This document shows positions 27,624-37,251 of a stretch of 64,000 bases of DNA, one piece after another (position 1 is the first letter of the stretch; every line of letters starts with the position of its first letter). The notes beneath the pieces were generated by a model, which did no database searches, was not told the origin of the DNA, and saw only the letters and a program-made list of their open reading frames with translations. This DNA comes from ChocPot-Mid sp043804925 (GTDB lineage: Bacteria; Bacteroidota; Ignavibacteria; Kapaibacteriales; UBA2268): the NCBI GenBank assembly GCA_043804925.1, contig JAZDIP010000037.1, positions 1 to 64,000 on the forward strand. The letters run 5' to 3'. Both the position numbers and the translations under genes were made by a program.

Positions 27624-28562
27624 TCTTATCCCCAACCTCTTTTTAAAATCTTCGAGAGTTTTCGTTAATCCGGTTTTTCTGTCAACTTTTGGTTCCCAAC
27701 CAAGAATTGATTTTGCTCGGATTATATCCGGTTTGCGGACTTTCGGGTCGTCCAAAGGAAGGTCTTTATGAATTATTTCACTTTTTGAGTTTGTGATTTC
27801 TATTATTGTTTTTGCCAAATCAAGCATTGAAAGCTCATCAGGATTTCCTATGTTTACAGGGTCATGTTCGTTTGACATCAGCAATCTGTAAATTCCTTCA
27901 ACTAAGTCATCCACAAAACAAATAGACCTGGTTTGTGAACCCTCGCCAAATACCGTAACAGGTTCATTGTTCAACGCCTGTGACAGGAATGCAGGAATTG
28001 CACGACCATCGTCTATCCTCATTCGAGGCCCGTATGTATTGAATATCCTGACTATTCTCGTATCAACATTATGGTAGCGGTGATAAGCCATTGTCATTGC
28101 TTCCGCAAAACGCTTGGCTTCGTCATATACGCCGCGGTATCCGACAGGATTTACATTTCCCCAATATGATTCGGGCTGAGGATGCACTAAAGGGTCTCCA
28201 TAAGTTTCGCTTGTACTTGCTAAAAGCATTCGGGCATTTTTTGCCTTAGCCAGACCAAGTGTTTTATGTGTACCAAGCGAACCGACTTTTAGTGTCTGAA
28301 TCGGTAATTTAAGATAATCTATCGGGGATGCCGGAGAAGCGAAGTGGAGAATGTAATCCAAATCACCTTCTACATAGATATAATTTGTAACATCATGCTC
28401 GATAAACTGAAATTTTTTATTGCCCATCAGGTGGGCAATATTATCGGGAGAGCCGGTTATGAAATTGTCAATACAAATTACATCATCGCCTTCAGCAATA
28501 AATCTGTCGCAAAGATGTGAACCTAAAAATCCTGCACCGCCTGTTATTAATACTCTTGCCAT
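27621..28562 (-). CDS. NAD-dependent epimerase, UDP-glucuronate decarboxylase type
   Basis: 313 residues, the length of bacterial UDP-xylose synthase. GGAGFLGSHL binds NAD near the N terminus; catalytic residues lie in STSETYGDP and YDEAKR (YxxxK). YWGNVNPVGYRG and RIFNTYGPRM are characteristic of the UXS group, which oxidises and decarboxylates UDP-glucuronate to UDP-xylose for surface polysaccharide. A related dTDP-glucose 4,6-dehydratase-like role cannot be fully excluded. Confidence 0.88.
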   Translation of the reverse strand: MARVLITGGAGFLGSHLCDRFIAEGDDVICIDNFITGSPDNIAHLMGNKKFQFIEHDVTNYIYVEGDLDYILHFASPASPIDYLKLPIQTLKVGSLGTHKTLGLAKAKNARMLLASTSETYGDPLVHPQPESYWGNVNPVGYRGVYDEAKRFAEAMTMAYHRYHNVDTRIVRIFNTYGPRMRIDDGRAIPAFLSQALNNEPVTVFGEGSQTRSICFVDDLVEGIYRLLMSNEHDPVNIGNPDELSMLDLAKTIIEITNSKSEIIHKDLPLDDPKVRKPDIIRAKSILGWEPKVDRKTGLTKTLEDFKKRLGIR

Positions 28563-28665
28563 ATATTATTTTCTCGTAAATGTTAATAAATAAAATCAAA
28601 AATACGATTTTTTATTCTTTTTGCTTTGTTATGTTTCAGGTTTTCGAATTGTAATAATTAGTTGA

Positions 28666-29049
28666 TTACCAAAGAATTTCTACTTGATACCTTTTAAAAA
28701 AGCTATCGTTAGTAATAATTGCAAAATTATTATTTAGAGCCTGGCTTATTATTATCTTATCAAATGGGTCACTGTGTTCAGACTCAAGGTTAAGATTAAT
28801 CAGAGTATCTTCAAATGTCAGAGGAAGAATCTTAATGTTATAACTATCGAAAATTTTGGATAAATCTGAAAAGTCAATATTCAATTTTAACTTTCCCAAA
28901 CGGATTTTAATTGACATTTCCCAAAGACTGGCAATGCTGACATAAATATTATTTTTGTTTGATTCTGTTAACTCCTTAGCTTTAACACTGAGAGACTTAT
29001 TTCCCTCAAGGTACCAAATCAGGGTATGAGTATCTAATATTATGTTCAT
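28666..29049 (-). CDS. vapC: VapC-type PIN-domain toxin
   Basis: 127 residues. PIN-domain acidic residues appear in LDTHTLIWYL, SLWEMSIK, DPFDKIIISQA and ITND. Such proteins are Mg-dependent RNases that cleave tRNA or rRNA when not bound by antitoxin. The start codon directly follows the antitoxin stop codon (TAA then ATG), indicating translational coupling. Confidence 0.88.
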   Translation of the reverse strand: MNIILDTHTLIWYLEGNKSLSVKAKELTESNKNNIYVSIASLWEMSIKIRLGKLKLNIDFSDLSKIFDSYNIKILPLTFEDTLINLNLESEHSDPFDKIIISQALNNNFAIITNDSFFKRYQVEILW

Positions 29050-29265
29050 TTACATATACTCCCGAAACTCCTCAATCGGAGCATTAAAATCATCCTTTAT
29101 CGAGATTTTACCTTTTAAACATCCAAAACCGTTTCGTTTTTCATTTTTATTGTTATCAGCCAAGTTGATTTGCTTAAAGAGAAGATAGTTAATAAATTCA
29201 GACAGTTCTTGCTTCAAATTGTCAGGAAGATTTTCAATTTTATGTAATAAAACACTCTGTTCCAT
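29050..29265 (-). CDS. DUF2281-like antitoxin
   Basis: 71 residues. The N-terminal helix region (LLHKIENLPDNLKQELSEFINYLL) is typical of DUF2281 proteins that pair with PIN toxins; the C-terminal part (GCLKGKISIKDDFNAPIEEFREYM) is the usual toxin-wrapping tail. It abuts vapC with zero spacing. Confidence 0.82.
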   Translation of the reverse strand: MEQSVLLHKIENLPDNLKQELSEFINYLLFKQINLADNNKNEKRNGFGCLKGKISIKDDFNAPIEEFREYM

Positions 29266-29514
29266 GATTTTTTTGTCCTCAAATACTATTAATAATATAT
29301 AAAACGATTTATTATAAACATAAGTTTAAAAAAAAAATTGAGTAGAATATCTTTTAATTATCTTACCTCCAAATAAATCCAAGTATCATATATTTTTATA
29401 ACAAAATTACGTAATTATTATTATTTGATTATAATAATCTAATACAAATATGGTATATTACCTAAGAATTTTATAATTTTGGATTATAGATTAACACAAA
29501 TTTTTGGAGGTGCT

Positions 29515-32500
29515 ATGTTTGGACTAATTAAATACATCAGTCTTGCAGTTGCATTCGTTTTAATAGCGAATTTGCAGGTGATTGCAGGTTTCATTGAAAA
29601 TAAAGGTCAATGGGACAACCATGTGAAATATCTATATCAAACAACTAACCTAAATGTTTGGATAACTGATGAATCATTAGTTTTTGACAACTACAAAATT
29701 CAATTATTAAAATCACATGGCGGTAAGCATATTTCAGGTCATGTTATCTCAATGAAGATGGAGAATCTTAATAAATCTGTACATTTTATTCCTATAAGCA
29801 AACATCAGGAATATTATAATTACTTTATAGGGAATAACCAAAGCAAATGGGCTTCGGGTGTGCCGGTTTTTGAAGAATGTAAAATTAAAAATGTTTGGAA
29901 TGGTGTTGATTTGAGCTTACATTCAGAAAAAATTCCGAATTCCGAATTCCGAATTACAAATGAACACACCCCGTCACTTCGTGACACCCCTCTTGATAGA
30001 GGGGATAAATTGGAAAATTTTAGATATGATTTTATTGTTGCTCCGGGGGCTAGTACACAAAACATTCAGTTCAGCTTTGAAGGATGTGATGATATTAAAA
30101 TTAATACAGCAGGTGAACTCGTTTTTAACACATCAATTGGTGAATTGAACCATGGGAAAATATTTGCATGGCAGTTAATTGGGACTGAAAGAAAAGAAGT
30201 AGCCTGTTGTTTTGAAAGAGTCACAGGAAATAAATTTACAATTAAAACAGCAGATTATGATAAAACAAAAGAATTAATAATTGACCCACTTGTTTATTCA
30301 ACATTTATTGGTGGTTCCGCTTATGAAGAAGTCAAAGATATTAAGACCGATGCCTTAGGCAATGTTTATATTTGTGGGAATACTAATTCCAATAATTTCC
30401 CGACAATCCCCGGAGGATATGACCAATCGTATAATGGCAATTATGATGCTTTTGTGAGTAAATTGAATTCTGACGGGAGCGGACTGATTTTTTCCACATT
30501 CATTGGTTCTGACGAAGATGACAAGGCATCAAGTCTTGATATAGATGCTTCTGGAAATGTTTTTGTTACAGGATTAACCGCATCTTCATCTTTTCCCATA
30601 ACCATGGGTGCTTACGATATGATTGCAAATGGTGAATTCGATGCCTTTGTACTTAAGCTCGGCTCATCCGGTGGCAACCTCCTTTATTCAACATTTCTTG
30701 GTGGTTCCATCTATGATGAAGCAAAGTCAATTGTGATAGATAATATGGGATATGCTTTCGTTACCGGCAAAACATATTCTGCTGATTTTCCTGTTACATC
30801 AGGTTCGTACGATGAGATGTTCGGAGGGGGGCAGGATATATTTGTCTGTAAGATTGGTGCTGAGGGAACTACTCTTGATTTTTCAACTTATATCGGTGGA
30901 GCGGGTATTGACATTGCAAACAGCATTGACCTGGATGTCAGTAAAAATGTATATATCACAGGAGAAACAGAATCGGATGATTATCCGACAACAGGAGGTG
31001 CATTCGATATCAGCTTTAACGGTGGCAGAGATGTTATTGTCAGTAAGTTCAATTCTTCATTGAATGCTTTAATGTATTCAACATTCATCGGTGGCAGTGC
31101 CAATGATGCAGGTTATGGTATAACAATTGACAATTCTTCAAATGCGATTATCTGTGGTGAAACAATATCGGGGAGCTATCCTACAACCTTCGGTAGTTAT
31201 GATTTATCTTTCAATGGCGGTGTTGACGGGATTGTTTCTAAACTTAATTCAACCGGTTCTTCTCTTGTTTTTTCTACATTTATGGGGGGAACCGGAGATG
31301 ACCGGTTATGTGGTATAGAATTGGATAATTCAAACAATATTTATTTAGCGGGATATTCGGGAAGTATTGATTTTCCTGTTTCAAGCAATGCTGTCGGTAA
31401 AACCAATTCCGGTGCTTATGATGCAGTCATTGTTAGATTATTATCTGCCGGTAACAGTCTGGGTTATTCCTCATATCTCGGTGGAGCTCAAAACGAAGAA
31501 TCTTATGCTATTGCATTAAGCAGCGATTTAAATGCAATTATTTGCGGCTCGACTGCATCCTCCGATTTTCCGAGTACAAGCGGTTGTTATGACAACTCAT
31601 TTAATGGACAAATAGACGGTTTCGTTTCTAAGGTTAGCGGATTAGATGTACCAACTATAACCACCGGCTACGTATTGGGAGAATATTGTGCAGGAAGCAA
31701 ATTTAATGTAAATTATACTGTAAGTTCAAACTTCTCATCCGGAAATGAGTTTATTGCGGAACTTTCCAATTCAAGCGGTGATTTTTCAAATCCTGATACT
31801 ATTGGGACAATTAGCTCTGTAACATCGGGTTCCATGCTTGTGACATTACCAAAAAATTTAACGACCGGATATGGATACAGAATAAGAATTGTAGCATCAA
31901 ATCCTGAGAGTATTGGGACAGATAACGGTGAAAATATAGCAATAAATGAATTGCCTGCAATGAATATTGACGGAAATTTTGAACCCTGCTCCGGAAAAAC
32001 CTACACTTATAGCACTAATAGTGATATGGGATTTGCATATTTATGGTCGGTTACGGGGGGAGATTTACAGGGAAATAATAATTCGTCTTCAATTGTTATT
32101 CTTTGGGGGACTGATTCTCTTGCTACCATACAATTGATAAAAAGAAGTCTTACGACTAATTGTACGGATACTTTAAGTTATGATATTATGGTTAAGTTTC
32201 CTCCCGTTACGGAAATTGGATATGGAAAATATGAAGTTTGTGTTGGCGAAATTGTCGAATACATATCTGCCGGAGGTTCAGTTGCTACAGATAATTGGGT
32301 GGTACAGGGAGGAACTGTTTTATCTTCAGATGGCTCAAAAGCAAGAGTCCGTTGGAATTATGCCGGTAACGGCTGGATTGAAATGCAAAAAACAAGTGAA
32401 TTCGGCTGCGTTGGTAAAGATAAAAGAGATGTAATAGTGAATCCTATTCCGACAGCCCAGATATATGGCAACAGCAATGCGTATTCCGGTAAACGGACAT

Positions 32501-33648
32501 TATACAAATCAATGGTTGAAGCCGGAACGGGGAGCTGGTGGCAGGTTATTGGAGGAACAACACAGGATTCGACTTCTGACAGTGTTTATATAACATGGGG
32601 ACAACCCGGAACCGGATGGTTGCGGCTCATCAAGTACTATCAGGAAACCGATTGCAGTGATACAGCCGAATTGAATATAACAATTAATCCGGGATTGCCC
32701 GCAGGAGAAATTGAAGGCAAAAACCAGGTTTGCTCAGATAACATTGAACCATACTCAACGGAACAGGTAGATAATACTTATATAAGATGGTATGTAAAGG
32801 GTGGAAGTATAATCGGGGCGGACAATGGATTTGATATAAACGTCAATTGGAAATCTGCCGGGGCAGGAGAAGTTAAATATGTTCTGACCGAGTATGGTTC
32901 AGGAAATAAGGATTCGGTATCTCTTTCCGTAACCATCAACCCAACACCCGATATTAATTTTCCTCAATTGCCGGATATTTGCGAAAATGGTGAACCAATC
33001 TCGTTGAACATGGCTGAACCGGTTGGCGGTGATTATTCGGGAGAGGGTGTTGATATGGACTATTTTTATCCTGACAGGGTAGGTGTTGGTTCAAACGAAA
33101 TAACATATTCTTTTACAAATCAATTCGGATGCGAAGGAACCAAAACAATAACAATAGTAGTTAATCCCAAACCGGAAAAACCGGTTATTAGTTCGACATC
33201 CCAGGGATTTATTTCAAATTACGATGAAGGTAATCAATGGTTTTTAAATGGTGAAGCAATTGAAGGAGAAACAGGAAAAGAACTGATTAATCATGAAAGC
33301 GGTGTTTTTTCGGTTCAGGTAACTGATTCCAACGGATGTGTTTCGGATATGTCCAACCAAATTGAAGTAGCTGTTGAGGATATACTCCGGATTACAGGTT
33401 TATCAATTTATCCAAATCCTGCGGAAAATCATGTTTTGATAAAAAACGAGTCGAATGATATAATAAGGAGAATTGAAATAATTGATATATTTGGCAATAA
33501 AGTTTTGGGATATTCATCTGATTTAATGATTCAGGATAAAGTAATCTTACAAAAATTAAATATTAGTGAAATTAATAATGGTTTTTACATAATAAAATTA
33601 TATTTTAGTGATTTTATTGTCGCCGAAAAGTTGATTATAAACCATTAG
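29515..33648 (+). CDS. T9SS-secreted SBBP beta-propeller / Ig-like protein
   Basis: About 1377 residues from ATG 29515, chosen because a strong TTGGAGG site lies 4 nt upstream and a signal peptide follows (LIKYISLAVAFVLIANLQVIAG). Same plan as the gene at 14317: FIENKGQW N-terminal module, about eight SBBP blades (STFIGGSAYEE, ITGETESDDYP), Ig-like modules of about 80 residues, and a T9SS sorting domain (LSIYPNPAEN). About 24 residues between LSLHS and NFRYDF come from a heptamer array plus a palindromic element and are missing from the paralog. Confidence 0.87.
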   Translation: MFGLIKYISLAVAFVLIANLQVIAGFIENKGQWDNHVKYLYQTTNLNVWITDESLVFDNYKIQLLKSHGGKHISGHVISMKMENLNKSVHFIPISKHQEYYNYFIGNNQSKWASGVPVFEECKIKNVWNGVDLSLHSEKIPNSEFRITNEHTPSLRDTPLDRGDKLENFRYDFIVAPGASTQNIQFSFEGCDDIKINTAGELVFNTSIGELNHGKIFAWQLIGTERKEVACCFERVTGNKFTIKTADYDKTKELIIDPLVYSTFIGGSAYEEVKDIKTDALGNVYICGNTNSNNFPTIPGGYDQSYNGNYDAFVSKLNSDGSGLIFSTFIGSDEDDKASSLDIDASGNVFVTGLTASSSFPITMGAYDMIANGEFDAFVLKLGSSGGNLLYSTFLGGSIYDEAKSIVIDNMGYAFVTGKTYSADFPVTSGSYDEMFGGGQDIFVCKIGAEGTTLDFSTYIGGAGIDIANSIDLDVSKNVYITGETESDDYPTTGGAFDISFNGGRDVIVSKFNSSLNALMYSTFIGGSANDAGYGITIDNSSNAIICGETISGSYPTTFGSYDLSFNGGVDGIVSKLNSTGSSLVFSTFMGGTGDDRLCGIELDNSNNIYLAGYSGSIDFPVSSNAVGKTNSGAYDAVIVRLLSAGNSLGYSSYLGGAQNEESYAIALSSDLNAIICGSTASSDFPSTSGCYDNSFNGQIDGFVSKVSGLDVPTITTGYVLGEYCAGSKFNVNYTVSSNFSSGNEFIAELSNSSGDFSNPDTIGTISSVTSGSMLVTLPKNLTTGYGYRIRIVASNPESIGTDNGENIAINELPAMNIDGNFEPCSGKTYTYSTNSDMGFAYLWSVTGGDLQGNNNSSSIVILWGTDSLATIQLIKRSLTTNCTDTLSYDIMVKFPPVTEIGYGKYEVCVGEIVEYISAGGSVATDNWVVQGGTVLSSDGSKARVRWNYAGNGWIEMQKTSEFGCVGKDKRDVIVNPIPTAQIYGNSNAYSGKRTLYKSMVEAGTGSWWQVIGGTTQDSTSDSVYITWGQPGTGWLRLIKYYQETDCSDTAELNITINPGLPAGEIEGKNQVCSDNIEPYSTEQVDNTYIRWYVKGGSIIGADNGFDINVNWKSAGAGEVKYVLTEYGSGNKDSVSLSVTINPTPDINFPQLPDICENGEPISLNMAEPVGGDYSGEGVDMDYFYPDRVGVGSNEITYSFTNQFGCEGTKTITIVVNPKPEKPVISSTSQGFISNYDEGNQWFLNGEAIEGETGKELINHESGVFSVQVTDSNGCVSDMSNQIEVAVEDILRITGLSIYPNPAENHVLIKNESNDIIRRIEIIDIFGNKVLGYSSDLMIQDKVILQKLNISEINNGFYIIKLYFSDFIVAEKLIINH
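29931..30004 (+). repeat. In-frame heptamer array plus double palindrome
   Basis: AATTCCG occurs three times (29931-29955). The perfect palindromes GTCACTTCGTGAC (29973-29985) and CCCCTCTTGATAGAGGGG (29987-30004) follow. Translated as IPNSEFRI and TPSLRDTPLDRG. Confidence 0.85.
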
Positions 33649-33680
33649 CTTGTTTCCTTTGCGAAACGAGAACTGTAAAC

Positions 33681-33704
33681 GTCATTCGACAAGTTCAGGA
33701 TGAC
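33681..33704 (-). repeat. Dispersed palindromic repeat, intergenic copy
   Basis: A copy with one changed base in the core (reverse strand CTGAACTTGTCGAATGAC), between the SBBP gene and the TOPRIM-like gene. Confidence 0.8.
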
Positions 33705-33760
33705 GATTTTAGATGACAGAAAAGAAGAATGGGGCACTGATTGCAGAAAACGAAAAAAGT

Positions 33761-34285
33761 ATGAAAAAACTATATATTTTTGTTGAGGGAAATGATGATG
33801 AGCTTTATTTTAATACCATCGTCGTTCCCTTATTAATTGACAAATATGCCGATATCGAAATCATTCAATATGCTCAAATGAAAAAAGAAAAAGTTGAACT
33901 TTTTATTTTAAGTATTAATACTTTGAAGTTTGACTACCTCCTTATTGCTGATATAGATTTTCATAATTCAGTCAGGCAAAAAAAGAAATTTCTCGAATTA
34001 CGGTTTTCAAATTTGGATTCTGATTTGATTTATATCGTCGTAAAGGAAATTGAAAGCTGGTATTATGCCGGTATAAAAGATGAACAAAGCAGGGAATTAG
34101 GCGTTAAACCAATGAAAAATACTAATGAACTCGTAAAAGAGGAATTCAATTTGCTTTATCACAGAAAATTCAAATCGAGAATTGATTTTATGCTCGAGTT
34201 GCTTAAGGAATATTCAATTAAAACCGCAATGAATAAGAATGAGTCTTTTAATTTCTTTGCTGAAAATGTTTTGTTCTCCGAATAG
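33761..34285 (+). CDS. TOPRIM-like protein, function unknown
   Basis: About 174 residues from ATG 33761; an in-frame ATG at 33713 would add 16 unconserved residues. It opens IFVEGNDDELYF and has YLLIADIDFHN, matching the Glu and DxD spacing of TOPRIM folds seen in OLD-like and DUF4435-like proteins. Other conserved-looking segments are KEIESWYYAG and RIDFMLELL. No ATPase partner is adjacent. Possibly a stand-alone defence or repair nuclease; the family assignment is tentative. Confidence 0.6.
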   Translation: MKKLYIFVEGNDDELYFNTIVVPLLIDKYADIEIIQYAQMKKEKVELFILSINTLKFDYLLIADIDFHNSVRQKKKFLELRFSNLDSDLIYIVVKEIESWYYAGIKDEQSRELGVKPMKNTNELVKEEFNLLYHRKFKSRIDFMLELLKEYSIKTAMNKNESFNFFAENVLFSE

Positions 34286-34325
34286 AAAATTTTTCGGATA
34301 TAATTAATTCCAAATTTATTGACTC

Positions 34326-34868
34326 TTAACCACCGTATATCTCGAAAATGTCTTCGTAAGGAATTTGTATTTTGTTCATAACAAAATAACAACCTTCCTC
34401 TGTGAAAATCATTTTGCGGATTTCATCAATTATGTATGTTGAAAGCTTAATTTCTTTACCTGAGTAATCCCATGAAATTGCATTTATGAAGTACACTCCG
34501 GCTTTTAAATCATTTTCATTTTTATTTATTGACGGTACAATTAGCCGTATTTCAGAATTTTCAACAGATAATTTATCTTTCGGGAATTCGTAAACAATAT
34601 TTCCTGCTTTATCCGAAATAAATACTTGAATTTTTCCTAAATTTGCGGATGCTTGAATATAAAACACGGATTGGTTTTTCCCATCAAAAAAGAATTTATT
34701 TGCTTTTACTTTTGCTTTTTTCCCGATTAATCCCGGAATAGCAGAATTGGAAATTGACTCGGTTAGAAGCTTGTTATCCTCTTCCTCAACAAAATTAAAA
34801 ATCGTTGAGGTTCGGCTTTCCAACTGATAAAGCTTAACAAGCAGTTCTGCAAATCCGGTATTATCCAT
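34326..34868 (-). CDS. FlgD-like flagellar hook-capping protein, N-truncated
   Basis: 180 residues. It begins MDNTGFAELL, which in FlgD is an internal segment near residue 45-50. LIGKKAKV, an Ig-like insertion (VFISDKAGNIVYEF, AGVYFINAISWD) and a Tudor-like C terminus (CYFVMNKIQIPYEDIFEIYGG) follow in the order typical of FlgD. The usual N-terminal FLKLLVTQL-type segment is absent; an in-frame stop lies just upstream. No ribosome site precedes this ATG, whereas a strong one serves an 18-codon ORF 20 nt upstream. Read as a decayed or rearranged flgD; no other flagellar gene is nearby. Confidence 0.55.
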   Translation of the reverse strand: MDNTGFAELLVKLYQLESRTSTIFNFVEEEDNKLLTESISNSAIPGLIGKKAKVKANKFFFDGKNQSVFYIQASANLGKIQVFISDKAGNIVYEFPKDKLSVENSEIRLIVPSINKNENDLKAGVYFINAISWDYSGKEIKLSTYIIDEIRKMIFTEEGCYFVMNKIQIPYEDIFEIYGG

Positions 34869-34888
34869 TTTCAGAAATTAAATTATTT

Positions 34889-34945
34889 TCAAAAAATGAA
34901 TATATTGAGCAGTAGCTTGCGGTATATATAATTTAAAAATTTCAT
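34889..34945 (-). CDS. 18-residue ORF with strong ribosome site upstream of the flgD-like gene
   Basis: ATG at 34945 is preceded by GGGAGG with 6-nt spacing, the best Shine-Dalgarno in the region. It encodes MKFLNYIYRKLLLNIFIF and stops 20 nt before the flgD-like start. It may be a leader peptide, or the real 5' end of the downstream gene after a frameshift or deletion. Confidence 0.35.
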   Translation of the reverse strand: MKFLNYIYRKLLLNIFIF

Positions 34946-35429
34946 TTGTTTCCTCCCTGAATTAGTTTACATCATGTAATAATTTTACAACAACACAATA
35001 AGTTAGAACAATAAAAATGCCATTAAACTGGATTTAAGGCAACAAATTATTAACAAAAAATGTGGACAATATACTCGTTTTTCCTGGACGCTTTAAGATA
35101 GTTAATTTATGCTAGTTAGAAGAATAGAATTTATTCCATGAAAAAATGGAAAAACGAAAATAATATATTGTTGAGAAATTGTAAAAAACTACCATCATCT
35201 TTTAGTATAAAGTACCAAGAAAGTATTTTAATAATTGTATGTTTATGAATAATATTATTCAGTTGTCGAATATTATCCTTAATTGAAAAGTAAATAAATA
35301 TGTTTTAGTATGGAATCTAATTCTTTTTGGTTAATAGTTAAAATCTTAATATCTTTATTTTTTTTTATTTGTCATTCCTGCGAAAGCAGGAATCCAAGGA
35401 TTATTATTTCATTATTTATTGAGGTAAAG
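34946..35429. other. 484-nt intergenic region
   Basis: AT-rich. Contains a small inverted repeat (TTCCAT/ATGGAA, 35134-35151) and a dispersed hairpin at 35371-35395. No gene recognised; it should hold divergent promoters. Confidence 0.55.
35371..35395. repeat. Dispersed hairpin repeat
   Basis: ATTCCTGC and GCAGGAAT form a perfect 8-bp stem around a 4-nt GAAA loop. This hairpin is known as an interspersed repeat in many bacterial genomes. Here it lies 35 nt before the dipeptidase start. Confidence 0.7.
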
Positions 35430-37064
35430 ATGGGTTTTATTAAGTTCTTCGCGGCAGCAATGCTTGGATTTATATTAATTTTTAACAATTCCGATTCATG
35501 CACAAATTATTTAATCACAAAAGGAGCTTCAGTTGACGGCTCGACAATGATAACTTACAATGCGGATGCAGGCGGTTTTATGGAACCTTTAAGATTTCAC
35601 CCTCCTGCAGATTATAAGGAAGGCGATTCACTTGAAATTTACGATTGGGATTCGGGAAAATATCTTGGGAAAATCAAACAGGTATTGCATACATACTCTG
35701 TCATCGGAAACATGAACGAACATCAGGTTTCTATTGGAGAAACAACTTTTGGAGGACGACCCGAATTGCAGGATACAACAGCAATAATGGATTACGGTAG
35801 CTTAATGTACATCGCTTTACAAAGAGCAAAAACTGCACGTGAAGCAATTAAAGTAATGACCGACCTTGTTGCCGAATACGGATATTGCAGTCATGGTGAG
35901 TCTTTTTCCATTGCCGACCCAAATGAGTGTTGGATTTTAGATATGTTAGGAAAAGGTGCTGAAGAAAAAGGAGCTGTGTGGGCGGCACGTCGCATTCCCG
36001 ATGGTTACGTGGCGGCTCATGCCAATCAGGCACGTATAAGAGAGATTCTTGTTAATGACCCGGACAATTGTCTTTATTCAAAGGATGCAATGACATTCGC
36101 TAAGAAAAAGGGCTGGTGGAATCCCGATTCGGCAAAATTCTCATTTGCAGATACTTATGCACCGCTTGACCCGGGAGCATTGCTCTTTTGCGAAAACAGG
36201 GTCTGGAGATTTTTTTCACGAATTGCTCCCTCACAAAATTTCGATACTGCATACTGGAGAGCAGTCAAAGGAGTAGAACCATATCCACTTTACATTAAGC
36301 CCGATAAAAGAGTATCAGTTGCCGATGTTATTTCGCTTATGCGAGACCACTTTGAAGGTACGCCATGGGATATGACAAAGGGCTTAGCTGCTGGACCTTT
36401 CGGTTGCCCTGTACGTTGGAAAGGATTGACATGGAAAATCGAGGGTGATACAATCAACGACTATGCATGGGAACGTCCCGTTTCGACACAGCAGACTGCG
36501 TTTGCTTTCGTTTCGCAGATGCGTTCTTTCCTACCAAATGAGATAGGTGGCTGCTTTTGGTATGGCGTTGACGACAATTATACAAATGTTTATATGCCGC
36601 TGTATTGCTCGATGACACGGACACCTGCTTCATATTCATTCGGAAGCATCAAGGAATTTTCATTTGAATCAGCTTTCTGGGTATTCAATCTGGTTGCTAA
36701 TCTTGCTTATACAAAGTATTCATTTATGCTTAAAGATATTCAGCCCATTCAACAGGAATTGGAAAACAAATTCTTTGCCGTGCAACCTGCGATAGAGCAA
36801 GCCGCCGCAACGCTTTATAAAACAGATAAGAAACTTGCAGTTGATTTCTTAACGAATTATTCGGTAAATGAAGCCGAAGGAGTTGTTGACAGATGGCAGG
36901 AGCTTTGGAAATCGCTTGTCGTTAAGTACAACGACGGATACATTAACGACGTAAATGTGAACAATGGCAGAAGTCCGAAAAGCTCCTTTTACGGCACTGA
37001 GTATCTGAAACAGGTTATTAAAGAAAAGCCCGGGTATTATGAAATGAAGTGGCAGGAGAAATAA
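35430..37064 (+). CDS. C69-family dipeptidase
   Basis: About 544 residues from ATG 35430, selected for the GAGGTAAAG site and the signal peptide that follows. The N-terminal nucleophile cysteine is exposed after signal cleavage: SCTNYLITKGASVDGSTM. Further family segments are NEHQVSIGETTFGG, SHGESFSIADPNECWILDM and WRFFSRIAPSQ. PepD/C69 enzymes are Ntn hydrolases that cleave dipeptides; this one is predicted to be exported. A heptamer array begins within its stop codon. Confidence 0.9.
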   Translation: MGFIKFFAAAMLGFILIFNNSDSCTNYLITKGASVDGSTMITYNADAGGFMEPLRFHPPADYKEGDSLEIYDWDSGKYLGKIKQVLHTYSVIGNMNEHQVSIGETTFGGRPELQDTTAIMDYGSLMYIALQRAKTAREAIKVMTDLVAEYGYCSHGESFSIADPNECWILDMLGKGAEEKGAVWAARRIPDGYVAAHANQARIREILVNDPDNCLYSKDAMTFAKKKGWWNPDSAKFSFADTYAPLDPGALLFCENRVWRFFSRIAPSQNFDTAYWRAVKGVEPYPLYIKPDKRVSVADVISLMRDHFEGTPWDMTKGLAAGPFGCPVRWKGLTWKIEGDTINDYAWERPVSTQQTAFAFVSQMRSFLPNEIGGCFWYGVDDNYTNVYMPLYCSMTRTPASYSFGSIKEFSFESAFWVFNLVANLAYTKYSFMLKDIQPIQQELENKFFAVQPAIEQAAATLYKTDKKLAVDFLTNYSVNEAEGVVDRWQELWKSLVVKYNDGYINDVNVNNGRSPKSSFYGTEYLKQVIKEKPGYYEMKWQEK

Positions 37065-37167
37065 TTGATAATTGATAATTGACAATTGATAATTAACCAT
37101 CCCTAAGTCATCCTGAGCTTGTCGAAGGATATTATTAACAATTAACAATTAACAATGATAATTAACC
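37063..37167 (+). repeat. Heptamer array with a nested palindrome
   Basis: AATTGAT, AATTGAC and AATTAAC units (37063-37097) begin inside the TAA stop of the dipeptidase gene. They are interrupted by the palindrome with core CTGAGCTTGTCGAAGGAT (37107-37130), then resume as AATTAAC units to 37167. The palindrome appears to have inserted into the array. Confidence 0.88.
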
Positions 37168-37251
37168 ATTGTTTAAAACTTCCTTTTTTCGTAATTTCCC
37201 TCTTTGGAAACTTTTAAACTTTATACTTTATAAACTTTATGAACTAAGGTA

